From positions 821,937 to 885,936 of the forward strand of contig JAAAXO010000338.1 in NCBI GenBank assembly GCA_011799875.1: 64,000 nt of DNA, written 5' to 3'. The translations under genes were made by a program, and so were the position numbers. Positions within the stretch are counted from its first letter, which is position 1, and each line of letters starts with the position of its first letter. The notes under the pieces are model-generated. The model was given only the letters and a program-made list of their open reading frames with translations, was not told where the DNA came from and ran no database searches. Positions 32,694 to 43,896 of this stretch are shown here, in pieces. The DNA is from Thinopyrum elongatum. Lineage: Eukaryota; Streptophyta; Magnoliopsida; Poales; Poaceae.

Positions 32694-33605
32694 TGATAGA
32701 GGCGAGGGTGTCCCGATCTTTCGATGAGATGGTAACTATCGATTTGGTGGAGCCGACTTTGACGATCCGACTACAAACGTGCACGACGTTGCGCCTTAGC
32801 AATCGCTAAACCAATCTCCTGAGGTTACTGACGATGCTGGAAGCACGATCAGCCTGACCACGAAGGTCTATTCCTGCACGCAATCGAAGAACAAGCAAGA
32901 ATATGATAATGCAATCTGAATATTGCGAATATAGATGAAGTATTGATAATGGTGGGGATCCGAAAGCGGTCTTGGTCTGGTCGTTGGACACAAACGAAGT
33001 ACACGAAGTTGCAATGGCTAACTTTTAACTAAACAAATCCCAAAGTCTAAACGGTGCCCTAAGGGCTGTATATATGGAGGAAGAGGAGGGGATTTCGTGG
33101 CCCTTGAAGGAGGGGTTCGAAACCAACCCTATCTCTTGTTTCCCCACACATACGGACTCTAAAAACAGCCTATACTCAAGTATTTCGAAATTACATGGGC
33201 CTGGCCCAATAATAAGGTGACGCAGCACCTATAATAGCCTCTGGACGAAATTTATGAAGTGACATCTTGTATATTTCGTCCAAGGCTTCCTGCACTCATT
33301 ATGGTGGCTTCAAAGTCCTGAAATCATCACTTGTAACTCCGTTCTTGTTCCCCTTGTGCATGCCATCATCTCCATGCTTGAACTTGCTCCAAGGTTCCTC
33401 TTTCTTGTCCAAGCTAGGCCCTTCATTTGTAAGCAAAACAAATGTATCCAATTTAGGCAGCATCATATTCTCATGAACTTTAGAATCATTACCAAGAAAC
33501 GAAAGTACCTCATATTTTAATTGGCGTGCGCGAGCTCTAGTAATTGGTCCAGTATGTATAGAAGCAGGGGTTGCGGGTGTAACAATGGTATTGATGTCCT
33601 CATCA
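32694..33605 (-). repeat. CRM LTR, class A2 (full, 912 bp)
   Basis: It has TGATAG...CATCA termini, A-type U3 and type-2 R-U5. The left flank is pol (ATCCC) and the right flank is the interior of another LTR (CTATC). The flanks do not match. Confidence 0.92.
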
Positions 33606-34485
33606 CTATCGTTTTTGGTGGAGTAGACTTTGACGATCCGACTACGAACGTGCGAGGACGTCGCGCCTTAGCAATCGCTAAACCAACTCCGAGAGGTTAT
33701 TGACCACGCCGGAGCACAATCAACCTGACCACGAGGGTCTATCTCCTGCAAGCAAACGAAGAACAAGCAAGAAACTAAGATTTGCAATCTGGATATTGCG
33801 AATATAAGATGAAAGCTTTATTGATCAAGGTGGGGTTCTGTGACGTCTTGGTCTGGTCGTTGAACACAAACGAAGTACGCGAAGTTGCAGCTATGGCGAA
33901 CTTTTAATCTAAACAAAACACAAAGTCTAAACGGTGCCCTAAGGGCTGTATATATGGAGGAAGAGGAGGGGATTTCGTGGCCCTTGAAGGAGGGGTCCGA
34001 AACCAACCCTATCTCTTGTTTCCCCACACATACGGACTCTAAAAACAGCCTATACTCAAGTATTTCGAAATTACATGGGCCTGGCCCAATAATAAGGTGA
34101 CGCAGCACCTATAATAGCCTCTGGACGAAATTTATGAAGTGACATCTTGTATATTTCGTCAAAGGCTTCCTGCACTCATTATGGTGGCTTCAAAGTCCTG
34201 AAATCATCACTTGTAACTCCGTTCTTGTTCCCCTTGTGCATGCCATCATCTCCATGCTTGAACTTGCTCCAAGGTTCCTCTTTCTTGTCCAAGCTAGGCC
34301 CTTCATTTGTAAGCAAAACAAATGTATCCAATTTAGGCAGCATCATATTCTCATGAACTTTAGAATCATTACCAAGAAACGAAAGTACCTGATATTTTAA
34401 TTGGCGTGCGCGAGCTCGAGTAATTGGTCCAGTATGTATAGAAGCAGGGGCTGTGGGTGTAACAATGGTATTGATGTCCTCATCA
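33606..34485 (-). repeat. CRM LTR, class A1, missing its terminal 42 bp
   Basis: It begins inside U5 at CTATCGTTTTTGG, directly at the end of the neighbouring A2 LTR, and ends CATCA. The right flank is truncated noaC interior. Confidence 0.92.
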
Positions 34486-34822
34486 TATATGGACTCAGAG
34501 AAATAGCAGATAATCTGTGGTGGTATATGGTAGGGGCGATGATGATGGTGCGGCGGCGGCGTGACAACTTGTGAACAGAACTCGTAACTCTAAAGAACTA
34601 GACGCTAAGACCAGCAACTTGACACAACGATGCAACCACAAATTCAACAAAGCAAAAACCCTAAAAAGATTATGCAAAGGCTCAGATTGGTTCGGATATG
34701 ATGAACTAACCCTAAATTTTTTTTTTTGGCTTTTTCCTGGACTGTAGGTATGAAAAACAGACTCGATCTAAACTACGAAAAACTGTAAATCTCACCGAGC
34801 AACCTGGGAATCTGATACCACT
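34486..34822 (-). other. noaC leader fragment with PBS
   Basis: It is collinear with the right half of 36623-37313 (TATATGGACTCAGAG to CTGATACCACT). The polypurine side is lost at the junction with the LTR at 34485. Confidence 0.85.
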
Positions 34823-35700
34823 TGATAGAGGCGAGGGTGTCCCGATCTTTCGATGAGATGATAGCTATCGTTTTTGGTGGAGTAGACTTTGACGATCCGA
34901 CTACGAACGTGCGAGGACGTCGCGCCTTAGCAATCGCTAAACCAACTCCGAGAGGTTATTGACCACGCCGGAGCACAATCAACCTGACCACGAGGGTCTA
35001 TCTCCTGCAAGCAAACGAAGAACAAGCAAGAAACTAAGATTTGCAATCTGGATATTGCGAATATAAGAAGAAAGCTTTATTGATCAAGGTGGGGTTCTGT
35101 GACGTCTTGGTCTGGTCGTTGAACACAAACGAAGTACGCGAAGTTGCAGCTATGGCGAACTTTTAATCTAAACAAAACCCAAAGTCTAAACGGTGCCCTA
35201 AGGGCTGTATATATGGAGGAAGAGGAGGGGATTTCGTGGCCCTTGAAGGAGGGGTCCGAAACCAACCCTATCTCTTGTTTCCCCACACATACGGACTCTA
35301 AAAACAGCCTATACTCAAGTATTTCGAAATTACATGGGCCTGGCCCAATAATAAGGTGTCGCAACACCTATAATAGCCTTCGGACGAAATTTATGAAGTG
35401 ACATCTTGTATATTTCGTCCAAGGCTTCCTGCACTCATTATGGTGGCTTCAAAGTCCTGAAATCATCACTTGTAACTCCGTTCTTGTTCCCCTTGTGCAT
35501 GCCATCATCTCCATGCTTGAACTTGCTCCAAGGTTCCTCTTTCTTGTCCAAGCTAGGCCCTTCATTTGTAAGCAAAACAAATGTATCCAATTTAGGCAGC
35601 ATCATATTCTCATGAACTTTAGAATCATTACCAAGAAACGAAAGTACCTGATATTTTAATTGGCGTGCGCGAGCTCTAGTAATTGGTCCAGTATGTATAG
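34823..35700 (-). repeat. CRM LTR, class A1, truncated at U3 (878 bp)
   Basis: It is a 5' LTR by virtue of the adjacent PBS. It stops after GTATGTATAG, where the next LTR begins TAATAGAGG. Exactly the same break recurs at 51926/51927. Confidence 0.92.
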
Positions 35701-38235
35701 TAATAGAGGCGAGGGTGTCCCGATCTTTCGATGAGATGATAGCTATCGTTTTTGGTGGAGTAGACTTTGACGATCCGACTACGAACGTGCGAGGACGTCG
35801 CGCCTTAGCAATCGCTAAACCAACTCCGAGAGGTTATTGACCACGCCGGAGCACAATCAACCTGACCACGAGGGTCTATCTCCTGCAAGCAAACGAAGAA
35901 CAAGCAAGAAACTAAGATTTGCAATCTGGATATTGCGAATATAAGATGAAAGCTTTATTGATCAAGGTGGGATACTGTGACGTCTTGGTCTGGTCGTTGA
36001 ACACAAACGAAGTACGCGAAGTTGCAGCTATGGCGAACTTTTAATCTAAACAAAACCCAAAGTCTAAACGGTGCCCTAAGGGCTGTATATATGGAGGAAG
36101 AGGAGGGGATTTCGTGGCCCTTGAAGGAGGGGTCCGAAACCAACCCTATCTCTTGTTTCCCCACACATACGGACTCTAAAAACAGCCTATACTCAAGTAT
36201 TTCGAAATTACATGGGCCTGGCCCAATAATAAGGTGACGCAGCACCTATAATAGCCTCTGGACGAAATTTATGAAGTGACATCTTGTATATTTCGTCCAA
36301 GGCTTCCTGCACTCATTATGGTGGCTTCAAAGTCCTGAAATCATCACTTGTAACTCCGTTCTTGTGCCCCTTGTGCATGCCATCATCTCCATGCTTGAAC
36401 TTGCTCCAAGGTTCCTCTTTCTTGTCCAAGCTAGGCCCTTCATTTGTAAGCAAAACAAATGTATCCAATTTAGGCAGCATCATATTCTCATGAACTTTAG
36501 AATCATTACCAAGAAACGAAAGTACCTGATATTTTAATTGGCGTGCGCGAGCTCTAGTAATTGGTCCAGTATGTATAGAAGCAGGGGCTGTGGGTGTAAC
36601 AATGGTATTGATGTCCTCATCATCTTTTTTTCTTTTTCTTTTTTGCACTTTTTTTTTTGCTCCGCAACAATTTTTTTTCGAAAAAGTCTACAAATGGTCT
36701 AAAAACTGCCTAGCCAGAATTTTCCAGACTTAGTTTTTTTTTTTTGAAACTGGAACTATTTTTCTTCTACGGGTAGCACGAAAATTGGGGAATCCGACTT
36801 GTTGACGACTCGCAGTATCGCGTGATCTGGAACTCTAAAATAAAGGAATAAATACTGGACTCGGACTAGGACTGGTGGCAGAGATGAATATGGTGGAACT
36901 CGGACTGGTGATGGTATATGACGGTAGTATATGTGGACTCGGATTGGTGGTGGTATATGGACTCGGATCGGTGGTGGTATATGGACTCAGAGAAATAGCA
37001 GATAAGCTGTGGGGGTATATGGTAGGGGCGATGATGATGGTGCGGCGGCGGCGTGACAACTTGTGAACAGAACTCGAAACTCTAAAGAACTAGACGCTAA
37101 GACCAGCAACTTGACACGACGATGCAACCGCAAATTCAACAAAGCAAAAACCCTAAAAAGATTATGCAAAGGCTCAGATTGGTTCGGATATGATGAACTA
37201 ACCCTAAATTTTTTTTTTGGCTTTTTCCTGGACTGTAGGTATGAAGAACAGACTCGATCTAAACTACGAAAAACTGTAAATCTCACCGAGCAACCTGGGA
37301 ATCTGATACCACTTAATAGAGGCGAGGGTGTCCCGATCTTTCGATGAGATGATAGCTATCGTTTTTGGTTGAGTAGACTTTGACGATCCGACTACGAACG
37401 TGCGAGGACGTCGCGCCTTAGCAATCGCTAAACCAACTCCGAGAGGTTATTGACCACGCCGGAGCACAATCAACCTGACCACGAGGGTCTATCTCCTGCA
37501 AGCAAACGAAGAACAAGCAAGAAACTAAGATTTGCAATATGGATATTGGGAATATAAGATGAAAGCTTTATTGATCAAGGTGGGGTTCTGTGACGTCTTG
37601 GTCTGGTCGTTGAACACAAACGAAGTACGCGAAGTTGCAGCTATGGCGAACTTTTAATCTAAACAAAACCCAAAGTCTAAACGGTGCCCTAAGGGCTGTA
37701 TATATGGAGGAAGAGGAGGGGATTTCGTGGCCCTTGAAGGAGGGGTCCGAAACCAACCCTATCTCTTGTTTCCCCACACATACGGACTCTAAAAACAGCC
37801 TATACTCAAGTATTTCGAAATTACATGGGCCTGGCCCAATAATAAGGTGACGCAGCACCTATAATAGCCTCTGGACGAAATTTATGAAGTGACATCTTGT
37901 ATATTTCGTCCAAGGCTTCCTGCACTCATTATGGTGGCTTCAAAGTTCTGAAATCATCACTTGTAACTCCGTTCTTGTTCCCCTTGTGCATGCCATCATC
38001 TCCATGCTTGAACTTGCTCCAAGGTTCCTCTTTCTTGTCCAAGCTAGGGCCTTCATTTGTAAGCAAAACAAATGTATCCAATTTAGGCAGCATCATATTC
38101 TCATGAACTTTAGAATCATTACCAAGAAACGAAAGTACCTGATAATTTAATTGGCGTGCGCGAGCTCTAGTAATTGGTCCAGTATGTATAGAAGCAGGGG
38201 CTGTGGGTGTAACAATGGTATTGATGTCCTCGTCA
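35701..38235 (-). mobile_element. noaC: leader-only non-autonomous CRM (2535 bp)
   Basis: The LTRs at 35701-36622 and 37314-38235 (922 bp each) both begin with the private variant TAATAGAGG. The 691-bp interior (36623-37313) holds a PBS at 37303-37313 and no conserved ORF. At the other end an A-rich run (complement TCTTTTTTTCTTTTTC) touches the 3' LTR where a polypurine tract belongs. The interior matches the 5' leader of the autonomous copy at 58380-58948 and 55500-55597, so gag-pol has been removed entirely. The right LTR is also the 3' LTR of pol 38236-41441. Confidence 0.88.
36623..37313 (-). other. noaC interior: 5' leader remnant, PBS and surrogate polypurine tract
   Basis: On minus it runs PBS, leader, repeated short phrases (TATACCACCACCGATCCGAG-like), a short A-rich region and an almost pure A/G end. 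PBS-proximal sequence TGGTATCAGATTCCCAGGTT differs from the TGGTATCAGTTTTCAGGTT seen in noaB. I see nothing coding. Confidence 0.85.
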
Positions 38236-41200
38236 TCCTCCCCTTCTTGAAATGAAGTCGTCCTCGACGGAAGCTCATCTTCCTCACCCAAATAAGGCTT
38301 CAGATCTGCAATGTTAAAAGTGGGACTAACCCCAAAATCTGCAGGCAGCTCAAGTTTATATGCATTATCATTTATTTTCTCTAACACCTTAAAAGGACCA
38401 TCAGCACGTGGCATTAGCTTTGATTTGCGCAAATCAGGAAATCTATCCTTGCGCAAATGTAACCAAACAAGATCTCCAGGTGCAAACACAACATGTTTTC
38501 TACCCTTATCTCCAGCAAGTTTATATTTAGCATTCATACGCTCAATGTTCTCCTTAGTTAACTCATGCATTTTTAAGATCAATTCAGCACGTTGTTTAGC
38601 ATCAAAATTAACCTTCTCCGAAGATGGAAGAGGCAACAAATCAATTGGTGCACGAGGAAGGAAACCATACACAATTTCAAAAGGACACATCTTAGTAGTA
38701 GAATGCAATGAACGATTATAAGCAAATTCAATATGAGGCAAGCATTCTTCCCACATTTTCTTGTTATTCTTCAAAACAGCCCTAAGCATAGTAGACAATG
38801 TTCTATTGACTACTTCAGTTTGTCCATCAGTTTGGGGGTGACATGTAGTACTAAAAAGCAGTTTAGTCCCCAACTTAGCCCATAAACATCTCCAAAAGTG
38901 GCTAAGAAATTTAGTATCATGATCTGAAACAATAGTATTTGGCACACCATGCAAGCGTATAATTTCACGAAAGAACAAATCAGCAACATTAACAGCATCA
39001 TCGCTTTTACGACATGGTATAAAGTGTGCCATTTTCGAGAACCTATCCACGACAACAAATATGCTATCCCTCCCCTTCTTTGTTCGAGGTAAACCTAAAA
39101 CAAAGTCCATAGATATATCCTCCCAAGGAACACTAGGTACAGGCAAAGGCATATATAAACCATGAGGATTGAGTCGTGACTTAGCTTTTTGACATGTAGT
39201 GCAGCGAGCAACAAAACGCTCAACATCCCGTCTCATCTTTGGCCAAAAGAAATGTGTAGCAAGTATATCCTCCGTCTTCTTCACGCCAAAGTGTCCCATT
39301 AATCCTCCTCCATGCGCCTCCTGCAACAACAAAAGACGAACGGAGCTAGCTGGAATGCATAGCTTGTTAGCACGAAACACAAATCCAACGTTAACGACGA
39401 ACTTGTTCCATGTTCTCCCTTCCTTACAATTCTGCAATACATCTTTAAATTCAGCATCATGCACATATTGATCTTTGATGGTCTCCAAACCAAATATTTT
39501 AAAGTCAAGTTGTGAAAGCATAGTATAACGACGAGACAATGCATCAGCAATAACATTTTCTTTACCCTTCTTGCGTTTAATGACATAAGGGAAAGTCTCA
39601 ATAAATTCAACCCATTTAGCATGTCTACGGTTCAGTTTTGCTTGACTTTTAATGTGTTTCAAAGATTCATGATCAGAATGTATAACAAATTCTTTGGGCC
39701 ATAAATAATGTTGCCATGTTTCTAAGGTCCGAACAAGAGCATATAATTCTTTATCATAAGTAGAATAGTTCAGACTAGGCCCACTCAATTTTTCAGAAAA
39801 GTATGCAACAGGTTTGCCATCTTGTAATAAAACACCTCCTAATCCAATTCCACTAGCATCACATTCAAGCTCAAAAGTCTTATTAAAATCAGGAAGTTGG
39901 AGTAAAGGAGCATGTGTCAACTTATCTTTCAATACCGTGAAGGCTTCTTCCTGTGAGGTACCCCAAACAAAAGGCACATCCTTCTTTGTAAGCTCATTGA
40001 GAGGTGCAGCAATGGTGCTGAAATCTCTCACAAACCGCCTATAGAAACCAGCGAGTCCAAGAAAACTCCTCACTTGAGTGACCGTTTTGGGCTGTGGCCA
40101 ACTCTCAATAGCTTCAATCTTGGCTTTATCAACTTCAATTCCCTGTGGAGTAACAACATAGCCAAGAAAAGATACTCGGTCGGTGCAAAAGGTGCACTTC
40201 CCAAGGTTACCAAACAAACGTGCATCACGTAAAGCAATAAAAACAGCACGTAAATGTTCCAAATGTTCCTCCAAAGATCTGCTATAAATCAGTATATCAT
40301 CAAAATAGACTACCACAAATCGTCCAATGAAAGCACGTAAAACTTCGTTCATTAATCTCATGAAAGTACTAGGTGCATTAGTTAACCCAAAAGGCATGAC
40401 TAACCACTCATATAATCCAATCTTTGTTTTAAATGCTGTTTTCCATTCATCCCCCAATTTCATACGAATTTGATGGTATCCACTACGCAAATCAACTTTG
40501 GAGAATATTGTAGAGCCACTCAATTCATCAAGCATATCATCTAGTCTAGGAATAGGATGACGATAACGAATAGTAATATTATTAATGCCTCTACAATCAA
40601 CACACATACGCGATGTACCATCCTTTTTCGGCACTAGAATAATAGGAACAGCACAAGGACTAAGGGATTCGCGTATATAACCTTTGTCGAGCAACTCCTG
40701 TACTTGACGCATAATCTCCTTCGTCTCCTCTGGATTGATACGGTATGGTGCACGGTTTGGCAACGAAGCACCGGGAATTAAGTCAATCTGATGCTCAATC
40801 CCGCGAATAGGTGGTAATCCCGGTGGCACGTCTTGTGGAAAGACGTCAGCGAACTCCTGCAAAATGTTAGTGACCGCAGGAGGCAAAGAGGAAGGCACGT
40901 CCTCGAATGAAAATAACGCCTCTTTGCACACAAAAGCATAGCAAACAGAATTGCTGAAATCTAGCTCATCAATATCAGATTTGGTGGCAAGTAAGCATGC
41001 ACTTTTCAATTTAATTTCAGAAGCAACACTAGATGGTTTATTATTAGGCTTCATTTGTTGCTCAAATTCTTTTGCCACAATCTGATTTTCACTCTTATTT
41101 TTCTCCTGCTTTGCTTTACTAGCTCTATTAATATCATCTTTCAAAATAGAATCAGGAGTCATAGGAAGCAAAGTAATATGTTTATCCTTATGAACAAGAG

Positions 41201-41441
41201 TGTACTGATTGTTTCTACCATGGTGTACAGAATTTTTATCAAATTGCCATGGTCTACCAAGTAATAATGAACATGCTTGCATGGGTACCGCATCACAATC
41301 AACATAATCAGCATATGTAGAGATACTAAAATGCACACGAACAGTACGTGTTACCTTAACCTTGCCGCTGTTGTTGAACCATTGGATATAGTAAGGATGT
41401 GGATGTGGTCTTGTGGTGAGAGATAGCTTCTCCACCATCTC
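37929..41441 (-). pseudogene. pol: CRM pol, long open frame lacking gag (protease end to LTR tail)
   Basis: The frame is open for ~1169 codons on minus, from [12 protein letters not shown] (just after the protease active site) to the stop at 37929 inside the LTR. It contains RT (YFDD), RNase H ([21 protein letters not shown]), the integrase HHCC finger, [15 protein letters not shown] and TDGQTEVVN, then GPFKVLEK and [11 protein letters not shown]. The residue after the second integrase Asp is His instead of Arg; the catalytic triad is kept. Gag and the protease DGGS are absent because an LTR terminus lies at 41442. It is the longest unbroken Pol here but cannot make a normal polyprotein. Confidence 0.9.
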
Positions 41442-42363
41442 TGATAGAGGCGAGGGTGTCCCGATCTTTCGATGAGATGATAGCTATCGTTTTTGGTGGA
41501 GTAGACTTTGACGATCCGACTACGAACGTGCGAGGACGTCGCGCCTTAGCAATCGCTAAACCAACTCCGAGAGGTTATTGACCACGCCGGAGCACAATCA
41601 ACCTGACCACGAGGGTCTATCTCCTGCAAGCAAACGAAGAACAAGCAAGAAACTAAGATTTGCAATCTGGATATTGCGAATATAAGATGAAAGCTTTATT
41701 GATCAAGGTGGGGTTCTGTGACGTCTTGGTCTGGTCGTTGAACACAAACGAAGTACGCGAAGTTGCAGCTATGGCGAACTTTTAATCTAAACAAAACCCA
41801 AAGTCTAAACGGTGCCCTAAGGGCTGTATATATGGAGGAAGAGGAGGGGATTTCGTGGCCCTTGAAGGAGGGGTCCGAAACCAACCCTATCTCTTGTTTC
41901 CCCACACATACGGACTCTAAAAACAGCCTATACTCAAGTATTTCGAAATTACATGGGCCTGGCCCAATAATAAGGTGACGCAGCACCTATAATAGCCTCT
42001 GGACGAAATTTATGAGGTGACATCTTGTTTATTTCGTCCAAGGCTTCCTGCACTCATTATGGTGGCTTCAAAGTCCTGAAATCATCACTTGTAACTCCGT
42101 TCTTGTTCCCCTTGTGCATGCCATCATCTCCATGCTTGAACTTGCTCCAAGGTTCCTCTTTCTTGTCCAAGCTAGGCCCTTCATTTGTAAGCAAAACAAA
42201 TGTATCCAATTTAGGCAGCATCATATTCTCATGAACTTTAGAATCATTACCAAGAAACGAAAGTACCTGATATTTTAATTGACGTGCGCGAGCTCTAGTA
42301 ATTGGTCCAGTATGTATAGAAGCAGGGGCTGTGGGTGTAACAATGGTATTGATGTCCTCATCA
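41442..42363 (-). repeat. CRM LTR, class A1 (922 bp)
   Basis: It has full termini. The left flank is minus-strand pol (ATCTC) and the right flank is plus-strand pol (ACATG). The pol orientation flips across this LTR, and the flanks do not match. Confidence 0.92.
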
Positions 42364-43281
42364 ACATGTCACCCCCAAACTGATGGACAAACTGAAGTAG
42401 TCAATAGAACATTGTCTACTATGCTTAGGGCTGTTTTGAAGAATAACAAGAAAATGTGGGAAGAATGCTTGCCTCATATTGAATTTGCTTATAATCATTC
42501 ATTGCATTCTACTACTAAGATGTGTCCTTTTGAAATTGTGTATGGTTTCCTTCCTCGTGCACCAATTGATTTGTTGCCTCTTCCATCTTCGGAGAAGGTT
42601 AATTTTGATGCTAAACAACGTGCTGAATTGATCTTAAAAATGCATGAGTTAACTAAGGAGAACATTGAGCGTATGAATGCTAAATATAAACTTGCTGGAG
42701 ATAAGGGTAGAAAACATGTTGTGTTTGCACCTGGAGATCTTGTTTGGTTACATTTGCGTAAGGATAGATTTCCCGATTTGCGCAAATCAAAGCTAATGCC
42801 ACGTGCTGATGGTCCTTTTAAGGTGTTAGAGAAAATAAATGATAATGCATATAAACTTGAGCTGCCTGCAGATTTTGGGGTTAGTCCCACTTTTAACATT
42901 GCAGATCTGAAGCCTTATTTGGGTGAGGAAGATGAGCTTCCGTCGAGGACGACTTCATTTCAAGAAGGGGAGGATGATGAAGACATCAATACCATTGTTA
43001 CACCCACAGCCCCTGCTTCTATACATACTGGACCAATTACTAGAGCTCGCGCACGCCAATTAAAATATCAGGTACTTTCGTTTCTTGGTAATGATTCTAA
43101 AGTTCATGAGAATATGATGCTGCCTAAATTGGATACATTTGTTTTGCTTACAAATGAAGGGCCTAGCTTGGACAAGAAAGAGGAACCTTGGAGCAAGTTC
43201 AAGCATGGAGATGATGGCATGCACAAGGGGAACAAGAACGGAGTTACAAGTGATGATTTCAGGACTTTGAAGCCACCATAA
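42364..43281 (+). pseudogene. pol: CRM integrase C-terminal half with LTR-encoded tail
   Basis: It begins in integrase at [14 protein letters not shown] (the catalytic Glu region), continues through [23 protein letters not shown] and GPFKVLEK, crosses the polypurine tract into the LTR ([11 protein letters not shown]) and stops at 43281. Everything upstream of the integrase Glu is missing. Confidence 0.88.
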
Positions 43282-43896
43282 TGAGTGCAGGAAGCCTTGG
43301 ACGAAATATACAAGATGTCACTTCATAAATTTCATCCAGAGGCTATTATAGGTGCTGTGTCACCTTATTATTGGGCCAGGCCCATGTAATTTCGAAATAC
43401 TTGAGTATAGGCTGTTTTTAGAGTCCGTATGTGTGGGGAAACAAGAGATAGGGTTGGTTTCGGACCCCTCCTTCAAGGGCCACGAAATCCCCTCCTCTTC
43501 CTCCATATATACAGCCCTTAGGGCACCGTTTAGACTTTGGGTTTTGTTTAGATTAAAAGTTCGCCATAGCTGCAACTTCGCGTACTTCGTTTGTGTTCAA
43601 CGACCAGACCAAGACGTCACAGAACCCCACCTTGATCAATAAAGCTTTCATCTTATATTCGCAATATCCAGATTGCAAATCTTAGTTTCTTGCTTGTTCT
43701 TCGTTTGCTTGCAGGAGATAGACCCTCGTGGTCAGGTTGATTGTGCTCCGGCGTGGTCAATAACCTCTCGGAGTTGGTTTAGCGATTGCTAAGGCACGAC
43801 GTCCTCGCACGTTCGTAGTCGGATCGTCAAAGTCTACTCCACCAAAAATGATAGCTATCACCTCATCGAAAGATCGGGACACCCTCGCCTCTATCA
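42975..43896 (+). repeat. CRM LTR, class A1 (922 bp)
   Basis: It starts TGATGAAGACATC, with a private G-to-A change, after AAGGGGAGGA. It is the 3' LTR of the pol piece to its left. The right flank is minus-strand pol (CAAGG). Confidence 0.93.

Noticed and set aside
32694..34485. LTR pair 32694-33605 and 33606-34485 as a tandem solo-LTR insertion with a target-site duplication
   Set aside because: The flanks ATCCC and CTATC do not match, and the second LTR lacks its terminal 42 bp, so a simple insertion does not explain it.
36870..37066. Val/Met/Gly-rich frame (MAEMNMVELGL) in the noaC interior as a novel peptide gene
   Set aside because: It comes from short GGTGGTATATGG-like repeats, varies in length between copies (disrupted at 58500-58680) and lacks a conserved start context.
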